This document shows positions 1 to 9,616 of a DNA stretch of 44,951 nucleotides, in pieces. The notes under the pieces are model-generated. The model was not told the origin of the DNA. It made no database searches and saw nothing but the letters and a program-made list of their open reading frames with translations. The stretch is from Methanobacterium sp. Maddingley MBC34 (GTDB lineage: Archaea; Methanobacteriota; Methanobacteria; Methanobacteriales; Methanobacteriaceae). The stretch spans positions 1 through 44,951 of the forward strand of contig AMGN01000037.1 in assembly GCA_000309865.1 (NCBI GenBank), read 5' to 3'. A program made the position numbers and the translations under genes. Position 1 is the first letter of the stretch; each line of letters opens with the position of its first letter.

Positions 1-341
1 AAATAAACACCAAAAAAAGTAAAACAACCTATCAAAAGACTTAATAATTTAATAGAAAATAAAATCTCCACCTTACCTTGCGCAAACATCAAAAAAGGAA
101 TCAAAAGCCAGGAATACAAAGGACTCCAATAACCATTAACAGCATAAGAAAAACGTCCATTAATATAATGCTGAGCAATATGGATATAAGAAATTCCATC
201 TGCATCCGGAATGTACAAATAATTTTGAATAAGAGAAACACCAATTATGAAATAAATTAAGATACAAACTGCCAGAACGAACCTCTCGGATTCAAACTGC
301 TCAAAAAATCGGTAAAGGTATTTATTCAAAAATATCACCAT
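1..341 (-). CDS. GT-C membrane glycosyltransferase, partial (N-terminal 113 residues)
   Basis: The minus strand is open from an ATG at 341 to the left edge, so only the N-terminus is present. A first membrane helix (about residues 21-42) is followed by a loop with an Asp and the signature AVNGYWSPLYSW, then further hydrophobic segments. This matches position by position the N-termini of the proteins at 358-1953 and 5214-6800, which read AINGYWGPLLSW and AINGYWSPLFSW. In GT-C polyprenyl-phosphate-sugar transferases the acidic residue of the first external loop is catalytic; the D in DADGISY is the candidate here. The start lies 16 bases after the stop of the upstream paralogue, so the two are probably co-transcribed. 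No strong ribosome site is seen. The sugar substrate is unknown. Confidence 0.75.
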   Translation of the reverse strand, partial: MVIFLNKYLYRFFEQFESERFVLAVCILIYFIIGVSLIQNYLYIPDADGISYIHIAQHYINGRFSYAVNGYWSPLYSWLLIPFLMFAQGKVEILFSIKLLSLLIGCFTFFGVY

Positions 342-357
342 GATTAATTCTAAACTT

Positions 358-1953
358 CTATATCCTTTTATAAACATTCAGATATCCTGATTTAACTCCA
401 ATATCTTTATAATGGGATAATTGAACATCGTCAGGATAATTCCAAACAAAATAATAATCTATATTATTTTCTTCCAATTCCTTTTCTAAATCCCTACTAT
501 TATTCCCATTAATTTTTCCATAATATGCACTATCAATGTAATATGACAAATATAATGAACCATGCCACTGATCATCAGAGGCAATTTTTCCACTTACATT
601 ATACGCATCCAATGAATAACTTAAATTGAATAAGTCTTTACCATGGTAATAAGGACTATTTGGACTGCTGGTATCCTGAATTAAAGTACTTACAGGAAAT
701 ATTATAAATGAAAGGACAAAAACCATTAATATGACTATTTTAAATCTTGAAATAAAGTTTTCATTCAAACCCTTTAAAAATTCGGTTTTAAATAAAATAT
801 TAACCAAAAAACCTCCCATTAACATTAAAATAACATAGACCAACCATAAATAACGATCTTCCACAAGAATCAAACAATATCCTATTGAATATAAAAAAAT
901 AGTTACCAATGAAAATCCCAAAATTCGATTTGATTTATCAGCAGGCTTCCGAATTAACAAGAATAAAGAAACAACTATTATCAATAGGGATAGAATAGAA
1001 AATATTTCATAATAATAGATTGTTTTCAAGATATTTCCCCAGATAATTCCCAATTGATGATTAAATGTATTTAATGATTCAAGTGGATTCCATGAATTCA
1101 TTTTTATATATGAGGGGTCTTCCCATGCACTCACTGCATTTTGATTAGGGGGTTGAAGAAGACCCTGATAAAGCATGGGATGATCAACAGAACCAGGACC
1201 AACTAAAGCTTCATTATATTCTCCTGCTGTTCCTATGGTCAAATGACCGTATTTATCACTTATTATTCCCACCCATAATCCACTAATAACCAAAAATATG
1301 GAAATTCCTAAAAAAAAGTTTTTCATCAACTTCTGTTTTTCTACCTTGAATCCTTTAAAGTAATAATAGATATTAAACAAAATGAAATGAGCAATAAAAA
1401 AAGGGAACACATAGCTTTTTGATAAATAAGCTAAAGCACCTATTATCCCACAGTAAACAGCATTGGAAGAATTATTAGTGTATTTAGGATCAAAAATAAT
1501 GCTTAAATAATAAATAAGTAGACAAATTACCAGCAAATCAGGACTTACGTTTAAATTCAATGAAAAATATAGAACAATCGGAATCATAGATATGAGTATT
1601 ATTGTTCTAATAACTTCATCCATCTCAAACCTATAAGATAATCTTCTTATCCCAATAAGGGTAAAGATTCCTATGATTAAAGACAATATCCTTGCAGAAT
1701 ATAATGAATAAAAAGGATTTGAACCAAAAAAAAGGAATGGTATTAATAACCAAGATAATAAAGGCCCCCAGTAACCATTAATTGCATCAGGATAATTACC
1801 ACTCACATAATGCTTGGCAATACTAATATAAGATACAGCATCGGAATTGATGATGTACTGATAATAATTCAGGAAAAACAATCCTAATAATAGATAAATA
1901 ATTAAAACAAATATTAAAGTACGATTATCCTTGAAAAATGACTTGAAGTCCAT
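358..1953 (-). CDS. GT-C (ArnT/PMT-like) membrane glycosyltransferase, paralogue 1
   Basis: This 531-residue polytopic protein has about a dozen hydrophobic helices. The first external loop carries NSDAVSYISIAKHY followed by NGYWGPLLSW, and a central soluble loop carries SAWEDPSYIKMNSW. The C-terminal domain ends with a DYYFVWNYPDD stretch. The layout is that of family-39/83-like GT-C enzymes, which move a sugar from a polyprenyl phosphate onto an acceptor outside the membrane. The ATG is preceded by AAGGTAAT. It lies 33 bases downstream of the GT4 gene and 16 bases upstream of the partial paralogue at the window edge. A role in surface glycan or glycoprotein assembly is inferred from context; donor and acceptor cannot be told from sequence. 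Confidence 0.75.
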   Translation of the reverse strand: MDFKSFFKDNRTLIFVLIIYLLLGLFFLNYYQYIINSDAVSYISIAKHYVSGNYPDAINGYWGPLLSWLLIPFLFFGSNPFYSLYSARILSLIIGIFTLIGIRRLSYRFEMDEVIRTIILISMIPIVLYFSLNLNVSPDLLVICLLIYYLSIIFDPKYTNNSSNAVYCGIIGALAYLSKSYVFPFFIAHFILFNIYYYFKGFKVEKQKLMKNFFLGISIFLVISGLWVGIISDKYGHLTIGTAGEYNEALVGPGSVDHPMLYQGLLQPPNQNAVSAWEDPSYIKMNSWNPLESLNTFNHQLGIIWGNILKTIYYYEIFSILSLLIIVVSLFLLIRKPADKSNRILGFSLVTIFLYSIGYCLILVEDRYLWLVYVILMLMGGFLVNILFKTEFLKGLNENFISRFKIVILMVFVLSFIIFPVSTLIQDTSSPNSPYYHGKDLFNLSYSLDAYNVSGKIASDDQWHGSLYLSYYIDSAYYGKINGNNSRDLEKELEENNIDYYFVWNYPDDVQLSHYKDIGVKSGYLNVYKRI

Positions 1954-1986
1954 TTTATTACCTTGTCTGAGTAAATAAGTTCAAAG

Positions 1987-3171
<1,185 letters not shown>

Positions 3172-3209
3172 ATTAACACCTTTTACATGATTATATATTT
3201 ATTCTGATG

Positions 3210-4907
3210 CTATCTGACCCTTTTATATATGGTTACTGAACCAAATCTTTGGATAGCTTCGTAGTTGGTGAAGCTCATGTCTTTATATATACAGAAATAA
3301 TAATCCGGATTTGTTTTATTTAATTCATTATCAAATGCCATTTTATCTTCTGCAGTGAAATTATAGTCTTTAACACCCTGATATAAAGTCTGATTATTTC
3401 GGAATATGGGCATTTTCCCCACATCGGTCTGCAGGTACCATGCAAAGCAGGACCATAAATCGGCATATATAACCTTAGATTTATAATCATGGTCATAATT
3501 CATTAACCAGCTGCAGGCATCACTCACGTTTTCAGTAAATACCTTATTGTTAGTGTTTACGGTTTCGATGGCTGAAAGCTGAGAAAATGTAGATGAAATC
3601 ATTAAAAGCACCAGAATTAGGGAAAAAATGTACAATGTTAAATTTTTCTTTTTAAATTTTAATTGAAATGTTTCTGTGGAAAAACTTAATCCTCTTGCCA
3701 GGAAATAGGCAACTGGTGCTGCCATGGCAATGAAGTACCTGTGATCCTTGGTCACATATACACTCTGGAATATGAAGAATGCTGCAAACCAGGATAAAAA
3801 GAGTATATCCATCTTACAATAGAGAAGATCCATCTTAGAATCTGAACCAAACTGGGAAGAGACATCATAAATTAAGAAAAGTAAGGCAAAGAAAACAACT
3901 TCACTAAGCATATAATGTAATTTTCCAAATGTGACTATTAAAAATACAGAAAGAACCAGTATCAGTAGTAATTTGGTTTTGGTTCCCCTAATTTTAGTTC
4001 CCTTTTTAAGAATGTTATTCCAAGTGTAAATCTCTGCTTTACGAATTTTTTGGTATAAAAGGAATAATAAAGCTAGAACTGTGGAAAATATAATTAACAG
4101 GGAAGCTGTTCCCAGATAATATGGTAAATATTTTACAAAGTACAATGGATCCAGGTTATATGCAAAGTGTTCTGTGGTGCCCGAACCTTCTGATGTTCCA
4201 AAGAAATCAAGGAATGGATAAATGGGATTCCCTAATTTTGCACTGAAAAAGAGCAAAACTGGTACTAAAACCAGGAATCCTAATAAAATTCCCACTATAA
4301 CATCTTTGGGATTTCTTATTTCCCTCCTATTTATCAGGATATAAAAAAACATTGGAAAGATAAGCAGAGCCATGTTATACCGGGTTAAAAAAGCCAACAT
4401 AGCCACTGGAAAGGCTATGTAAAAGAATTTAGAATTTCTCTTAACACCAAGATAGGTTAAATAAATTGCCCATATCCCAACCGCCACACTTGAAACATCA
4501 TTATAGCCCACACCAACATAAGTGATGACTATGGGAAAGGTTGCAAACAGTAAACTCCCAACAAAGCTAATTAATGGTGTGAATCGTTCTTTTAAAAATA
4601 GATACAACCCAATACAACCCACGAAGTATAAAATTCCATCTACAGCAAATATGGCTCCTATGTTTAACCCATCAAACACGAAATATATGGAAGTTAAAAA
4701 GGAGAGGAAAGGTGGTCTGAGGAGATCTGAAAATCCTATTCCTTTACCTGCAAATAATGCAGCATTGGCCAGTAAATCATAAACATCGAATTCAGGCCCC
4801 AGATCCATCTGGATGCGAACCCGTAAATAAGTAATCAAACCTACTGTTAAAATTAGGAGAACTAAAAAAAACCACTTAAAATGATTATCTTCAAATTTTT
4901 CTAGCAT
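3210..4907 (-). CDS. GT39-like membrane glycosyltransferase
   Basis: This 565-residue protein has many membrane helices and resembles dolichyl-phosphate-mannose/ArnT-type GT-C transferases. The first external loop contains MDLGPEFDVYDLLANA followed by LLRPPFLSFL, where the Glu/Asp pair and the Pro-rich turn are family marks. It differs clearly from the three NGYW-type paralogues, having no NGYW motif. The ATG at 4907 has GGAG eight bases upstream. It precedes the GT4 gene by about 40 bases and follows a 306-base gap after the next paralogue, so it may begin a transcription unit. Both the Lys/Arg-rich middle loop (about residues 285-310) and the C-terminal soluble part look intact. The product is inferred to work in cell-surface glycosylation. 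Confidence 0.7.
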   Translation of the reverse strand: MLEKFEDNHFKWFFLVLLILTVGLITYLRVRIQMDLGPEFDVYDLLANAALFAGKGIGFSDLLRPPFLSFLTSIYFVFDGLNIGAIFAVDGILYFVGCIGLYLFLKERFTPLISFVGSLLFATFPIVITYVGVGYNDVSSVAVGIWAIYLTYLGVKRNSKFFYIAFPVAMLAFLTRYNMALLIFPMFFYILINRREIRNPKDVIVGILLGFLVLVPVLLFFSAKLGNPIYPFLDFFGTSEGSGTTEHFAYNLDPLYFVKYLPYYLGTASLLIIFSTVLALLFLLYQKIRKAEIYTWNNILKKGTKIRGTKTKLLLILVLSVFLIVTFGKLHYMLSEVVFFALLFLIYDVSSQFGSDSKMDLLYCKMDILFLSWFAAFFIFQSVYVTKDHRYFIAMAAPVAYFLARGLSFSTETFQLKFKKKNLTLYIFSLILVLLMISSTFSQLSAIETVNTNNKVFTENVSDACSWLMNYDHDYKSKVIYADLWSCFAWYLQTDVGKMPIFRNNQTLYQGVKDYNFTAEDKMAFDNELNKTNPDYYFCIYKDMSFTNYEAIQRFGSVTIYKRVR

Positions 4908-5213
4908 TTAAGTAACTCCGCAAGAGATAGTTTTACTATTCCTTTAGTAAAAGGTTATTATTCTGATCATAATTCCAAACTGTTTTATTGTTTTGTAGTT
5001 GGCAAATTTAACCCTTCATTAATAGAACGGTAATCATCTTCTTAATTCATGTTAACTGGTTTTCATATAAATCAACGTGTTTAATGAATGGATTTGTCGA
5101 ACATCATGTTCTGGGGTAGCAGCTAAATTTTAGGGCATTGCTCTAATCATATTTTTTATCTATCATTGATGTTAATATTTTATTCATTGGTAACAATTCA
5201 AATAAACAATTTT
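4908..5213. other. Non-coding AT-rich gap
   Basis: There is no open frame with coding character between the two glycosyltransferase genes. I see only AT-rich sequence and no convincing hairpin, tRNA or repeat. It presumably contains the promoter of the 3210-4907 gene near its left end. Confidence 0.4.
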
Positions 5214-6800
5214 TTAAATGGTCCTTTTGAAAACCCTTGGAATGAATGAATTATTATAAGTCATTTCTCTATTTATTTCATTATAATCGCTTAAATTTAT
5301 ATTTTTAGTTTTATCCCATACAAAATAATAACCAATGCTGTTTTTTTCAAGTTCTAATTGCAAACTATTGTTATTAGCATCAACAGAACCATAATATGCG
5401 GAATTTAAGAAATAAGCCAGATAGAGAGATGGGAAGTCAAAAAATTTTGAATCAGACGCAATGCTCCCCTGAACATGGAAATCTGTTTTAAGAAATTCAC
5501 TGGCTTCGTAAATGCCATTGTACGAACCTGAATCTTGAGTAAGCAAGAAAAATGGTGATACAATGAACAAAAAGAAAAAGATAGATAGTAATAACTTTTT
5601 ACGAATACTATCAATACCATGTCTAGTTATAAATTCACTTAAAATGTATGATCCTAAAAAGAAGGAAAGGAAATATACAAAAAAGAAATACCTGATTAAA
5701 ACAACTAAAGGCAAATAACCAACTATAAACACGAAAATAGTTATTAAAAGACTCATTAACCCCCATTTAAATGTTTTATCTGAGGATTTAAGGTAAGCAA
5801 TGATCCCCAATAAAAGTACTGGAAGCATGATTGGAGAAAACCAGAACATGATTATTGCCATTCTTAGAATATTTTCTCCAATGATTTTCAATTGATACTG
5901 GAATGATGACCAGGATTCAAAGGGACTCCATGATCTTAATTTCACGTAGGAAGGGTCTTCCCATCCACTTACCGCACTGGGGTTGGGAGGTTTCACCACA
6001 CTAAACAGGAACATGGGATGATGTAACTGTACATCTGGTCCCAATGCATTATAGTTATATTCCCCTGATGTTCCAATGGTCAATTCACCATATTTTTCAC
6101 TGAGAATCAGCGCCCAACTACCACTTATTAAAAAAAATATGGTTAAACCTAGAATTAAATTTTTTACAACTCTTTTATCATCTTTGAATTTTTTAAAGTA
6201 ATATAAAATGCTGAATAAAACAAATAGGGCTAGAAAAAAGGGGAATGCAAAACTTTTACTCAAATATGCCAAAGCACCAGTAAATCCGCACATTAAACCA
6301 TTTGAATATTTATAAGGATAATCTGGATCAATTAAAAAGACCAGACAATAAATAAGAGCGCAGGACATTAGCAAATCAGGCGTCAACTCAGTATAAGCGA
6401 ACCATAAAGTTGGTATTATTAAACTGAAAATGAACACGGTCTTTACAGTTTTATTAATTTTGAATCGGCAGCTCAAACAGTACAAGCCTAAAATGGTGAA
6501 TAAACCTATGATTAAAGATAATATTTTGCTCGCAATCAATGTAGATAAAGGAGTGTATCCTTTTAAAATGAAAGGAACAATTAACCATGAAAATAAGGGA
6601 CTCCAGTAACCGTTTATAGCATTTAACATGTCGCCAGAGGCATATTTTTGGGCTATGCTTAAATAGCATATCCCATCAACACCAGCAATGTATAAAAAAT
6701 AGTTGAACAAAAAGAATCCTAGAATGAGGTATATGCCAATAACAGCCAGCAAATCCCAATTTTTCCTTAAATTGTGCTTTAATTTGTAATTCAAATTCAT
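5214..6800 (-). CDS. GT-C (ArnT/PMT-like) membrane glycosyltransferase, paralogue 2
   Basis: This polytopic protein of about 528 residues is colinear with the one at 358-1953. It shares the first-loop motif GVDGICYLSIAQKY with NGYWSPLFSW, the middle loop SGWEDPSYVKLRSW, and a C-terminal GYYFVWDKTKNINLSDYNEI matching DYYFVWNYPDDVQLSHYKDI. The frame opens with a TTG (6809) directly after the stop of the DUF84 gene, but the ATG at 6800 is the more likely start. It probably follows that gene in one transcript. Predicted function is transfer of a polyprenyl-linked sugar to a surface acceptor; substrate unknown. Its divergence from paralogue 1 suggests an old duplication. Confidence 0.72.
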   Translation of the reverse strand: MNLNYKLKHNLRKNWDLLAVIGIYLILGFFLFNYFLYIAGVDGICYLSIAQKYASGDMLNAINGYWSPLFSWLIVPFILKGYTPLSTLIASKILSLIIGLFTILGLYCLSCRFKINKTVKTVFIFSLIIPTLWFAYTELTPDLLMSCALIYCLVFLIDPDYPYKYSNGLMCGFTGALAYLSKSFAFPFFLALFVLFSILYYFKKFKDDKRVVKNLILGLTIFFLISGSWALILSEKYGELTIGTSGEYNYNALGPDVQLHHPMFLFSVVKPPNPSAVSGWEDPSYVKLRSWSPFESWSSFQYQLKIIGENILRMAIIMFWFSPIMLPVLLLGIIAYLKSSDKTFKWGLMSLLITIFVFIVGYLPLVVLIRYFFFVYFLSFFLGSYILSEFITRHGIDSIRKKLLLSIFFFLFIVSPFFLLTQDSGSYNGIYEASEFLKTDFHVQGSIASDSKFFDFPSLYLAYFLNSAYYGSVDANNNSLQLELEKNSIGYYFVWDKTKNINLSDYNEINREMTYNNSFIPRVFKRTI

Positions 6801-6809
6801 AAGAATCAA

Positions 6810-7337
6810 TTATTCAAAGTAAAGTCCCTCATTCATCCGGGGTATCATTGCCATCAAAACACACTGCTCGGTATTCCCTGTACGGTCCAGTAATCCCCTG
6901 CTGAGGTGACTTACTGCACCTGTTTTCTGTCCCAACTTGTCAATACCAGTGACCTGATCCATAACATCTCCAACTTCCATACCACCCCGAACCTGTTCTA
7001 TAACCATTGGTGGGTATTCAAATCCTGCACTGACTCCAAGGGTGGTTTTCTCACCATCATAAATGGCACACCACTGCAAATCGAGGTAACCAGTTATACT
7101 GTGGGGTACTTCTAAAAGACCGGATTCTATGCCCACTGAAAGATCAAATTCGCTGGAAAATGCATTTTTCGCCCTGTTAATAGCCCCCTGAATGGTGACC
7201 TCTAATCCCAGGGGCTGGTCCGGGACTTCAGAATCCACATCTATCGCTTGAACCTCCATTTCAGTGTAGATTTTCTCCATCACATTTCGAGTGGCCTGGA
7301 GCTTCACCGGGTTCTTGGATCCTACTATGATTTTCAT
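6810..7337 (-). CDS. Inosine/xanthosine triphosphatase, DUF84/YjjX-like
   Basis: This is a soluble house-cleaning NTPase that removes non-canonical purine nucleoside triphosphates such as ITP/XTP. The N-terminus MKIIVGSKNPVKLQATRNVM carries the SxNPVK motif that holds the triphosphate. LSVGIESGLLE and the later GSRxxLxR-like HLSRGLLDR segment also fit the family, whose usual length is about 170-180 residues. A GTG five codons upstream (7352) is possible. I prefer the ATG at 7337 because GTGAG lies at ribosome-site distance. The gene abuts the following glycosyltransferase and is a housekeeping passenger of the glycan block. Confidence 0.85.
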   Translation of the reverse strand: MKIIVGSKNPVKLQATRNVMEKIYTEMEVQAIDVDSEVPDQPLGLEVTIQGAINRAKNAFSSEFDLSVGIESGLLEVPHSITGYLDLQWCAIYDGEKTTLGVSAGFEYPPMVIEQVRGGMEVGDVMDQVTGIDKLGQKTGAVSHLSRGLLDRTGNTEQCVLMAMIPRMNEGLYFE

Positions 7338-7417
7338 TAAACTCTCACTCACTAGGAATTTAATCTTAAATTAATACTTTGAGAACTATTTACCTCTTTT
7401 TATGTTTGTGTTTTTCA

Positions 7418-8641
7418 TCATACAATATAAAACCTTTTTATAATCATAAACAATGAAATCAATAAAATGAATACAATAAAACATATTATGACAATACTTA
7501 AACGATTATTATCAAATTTAAATTTTTTATTGTAAAATAGTAAAAAAAACAAGGGAGCTATGGGAATAAAATATCTACCATAAACCCCTTCTATTATATT
7601 ATTACCAACAGTAGTCCAGGCAATATACTCCAAAACAAATATTGAGATAAATGTCAATGATAAAGTTACTAAAGAGACTAATTTCTGCTTTAAATTAACA
7701 TTAAACTCATTGTTATCAATTAAGGAACCCAAGATCAATACTATCATATAAATGTAAACTAATATATTCGGCAATGGCGTATCCAGATGAGTATCAATCC
7801 ATCCAAAGGTACCCACAAATGAAACCAGGTAATAGTTGAAATTATGTGAAATTGTGTTTGAAAACACTTGCAGAAATGCTATTGGATTGGAAAGAATAAA
7901 GAAAATTTGACTGTGAACAGAAACCTGATCTGATATGGGTACGTATGCTCCTTGAACCAAAAAACTCCAACCCTCAATAATCAGAATAAGGGGTAAAGAA
8001 ACACTACCAATAATTAAAAACATTTTTTTCCGGTTTTCAAACTTATACAATGGTATGCTGAAAAATAGTAACAGTAAAACAATGTAGATCTGTTTTGAAA
8101 GTGCAATCATCAACCCTAAGACAAATAAAATCAAAATATCATTCATATTCACTTCTTTCTTTGTATCGTCAAAGGCAAGTTTAAAGAAGATTGCGATTAA
8201 TAGAAACGAAATAGCAATTGTAAAACTGTCTGCTGAAAGAGAAGCAGCTTCATAGAGTGTCATTGGCATTAATGCAAGTAATGTAAAAACCCATTTATGT
8301 ACTGGTGTTAATCGTATTGCCAGATAAACAATTAATGCATACAAAATCAAATTTACAAATCTTCCAGGGTATATCAAATCCCGAGGAGAAAAATTAAATA
8401 AGTTTCCTATAAACATAACTGATGCCGATGCTATGTAGGGAATTGGGGGGTAAAAAGCTGCAAAAACCTTGGATTTTTCTGGTATAATTTGTCCCTCAGA
8501 TAGATGAACTGATTTTAAAAGATGTTCAGGTTCGTCTGGAACCTGGAAATGTGGAGTTGCCAGTAAAAAACCAATCCCGAAGATTAGACAGAGTATTAAA
8601 AATACTATTTCGGGTTTAACATTATTAAATTTCCAAATCAT
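7418..8641 (-). CDS. DUF2142-like polytopic membrane protein
   Basis: This roughly 407-residue protein has about ten membrane helices. After the first helix comes ATPHFQVPDEPEHLLKSV, the hallmark of DUF2142 proteins, which are thought to be GT-C-type glycosyltransferases of surface polysaccharide loci. A second loop reads AAFYPPIPYIASA. The acidic DEPEH motif sits where GT-C enzymes keep their catalytic acid. The frame starts with TTG-ATG and I use the ATG. It is somewhat shorter than many family members because the C-terminal part ends soon after the last helix. Function in surface glycan synthesis is inferred from family and neighbours. Confidence 0.75.
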   Translation of the reverse strand: MIWKFNNVKPEIVFLILCLIFGIGFLLATPHFQVPDEPEHLLKSVHLSEGQIIPEKSKVFAAFYPPIPYIASASVMFIGNLFNFSPRDLIYPGRFVNLILYALIVYLAIRLTPVHKWVFTLLALMPMTLYEAASLSADSFTIAISFLLIAIFFKLAFDDTKKEVNMNDILILFVLGLMIALSKQIYIVLLLLFFSIPLYKFENRKKMFLIIGSVSLPLILIIEGWSFLVQGAYVPISDQVSVHSQIFFILSNPIAFLQVFSNTISHNFNYYLVSFVGTFGWIDTHLDTPLPNILVYIYMIVLILGSLIDNNEFNVNLKQKLVSLVTLSLTFISIFVLEYIAWTTVGNNIIEGVYGRYFIPIAPLFFLLFYNKKFKFDNNRLSIVIICFIVFILLISLFMIIKRFYIV

Positions 8642-8882
8642 CAAATGTAATTGTATATTACCAATTTATAATATTTTTGAAAAAAAGATTCGATTATATG
8701 TTTTTTAAACTCTGCTCGAGAGTACTAAGTTATTCATCTAAATTTAACTTAGTTTCAATAGTTTAAATGATTAATAAATGGAATAGTTAACTCTGTTTTA
8801 TTTCCATATCCTTAAAATTAAATTATATGTCATTCTAAAATTATTTTATTAAATTAATAAAAAGTATATTCCTATCTTAATT

Positions 8883-9359
8883 TTAGAGGTTTTTAGAGAT
8901 TCTTTTAATTACAGTTCCCACCTGATCAATCTCACCCCTGCGTATACGGGTAGAGGATATAGGTTTGCCATCATCTGCCAGGACCATGCTTATGGTTATT
9001 ATGTCCAGGGGTTTCATTCCCTTCTCCCGGCGTATCTGGTTAATTTTAAATGCTGTTGGCTCTGTTTCAGGGCTTACTACAATGGCATCTATGGATTCAT
9101 CATCTACTGTCACCCCGTAGGATTCTTCCAGTTTAGATAAGATGTAATTTGATCGGTTCTTAAGTACGGAGTTGAGGTTGGACATCCTTACATTGCAGGG
9201 TTCTATTTCTCCCTTCATGCCTCCAAATTCATCGGAGGTGACTCCTATCAGTACGTGGTCACCAATCTGGAATGCCTTATTTATCAGTAACCGGTGGCCC
9301 TGGTGGAATTTATCAAAGGTGCCTCCAACTGCCACTTTATTATATTTTTTAAACGTCAT
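8883..9359 (-). CDS. coaD: Phosphopantetheine adenylyltransferase, archaeal type
   Basis: This cytosolic nucleotidyltransferase of coenzyme A synthesis transfers AMP from ATP to 4'-phosphopantetheine. The 158-residue protein shows VGGTFDKFHQGH (HxGH at residues 19-22, binding ATP phosphates) and the C-terminal ISSTRIR (134-140), together typical of the archaeal/eukaryotic branch. The ATG is preceded by AGGATAAT. It appears monocistronic: the gap to the membrane protein downstream is 240 bases, and a repeat-rich divergent gap of 257 bases separates it from the radical SAM gene. Confidence 0.9.
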   Translation of the reverse strand: MTFKKYNKVAVGGTFDKFHQGHRLLINKAFQIGDHVLIGVTSDEFGGMKGEIEPCNVRMSNLNSVLKNRSNYILSKLEESYGVTVDDESIDAIVVSPETEPTAFKINQIRREKGMKPLDIITISMVLADDGKPISSTRIRRGEIDQVGTVIKRISKNL

Positions 9360-9450
9360 TCTTTGATTATCCTTAAACTTATTATTTTAATTTTTTATAT
9401 TCATTAATTCCAAGATGGAATGAGTAGATTCTTGGAATCCGTATGACCTA

Positions 9451-9587
9451 ATTCCTAAAGTATATAATTCCTAAAGTTGAAAGGAGTAAATTATTCCAAT
9501 TAATCGAAAATCTTAATTCTGATTGACCTGATTAATTTTGTAGATATTTTAATTCTAATTGACTTGATTAATTAATGTAGATATCTT
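9451..9587. repeat. Short tandem repeats in the coaD/radical SAM intergenic region
   Basis: Two imperfect units of 36 and 37 bases lie head to tail (9515-9550 and 9551-9587). Each runs AATTCT, then ATTGAC, TGATTAATT and TGTAGATAT. Just upstream an 11-base word ATTCCTAAAGT is repeated with a 16-base period (9451 and 9467). All lie between divergent genes. Confidence 0.6.
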
Positions 9588-9616
9588 GATTATATTGGTG
9601 GTTAAGATAATAAACT

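Noticed and set aside
78..260. 60-codon plus-strand frame near the left edge
   Set aside because: It is antisense to the partial GT-C glycosyltransferase, whose motifs match two paralogues.
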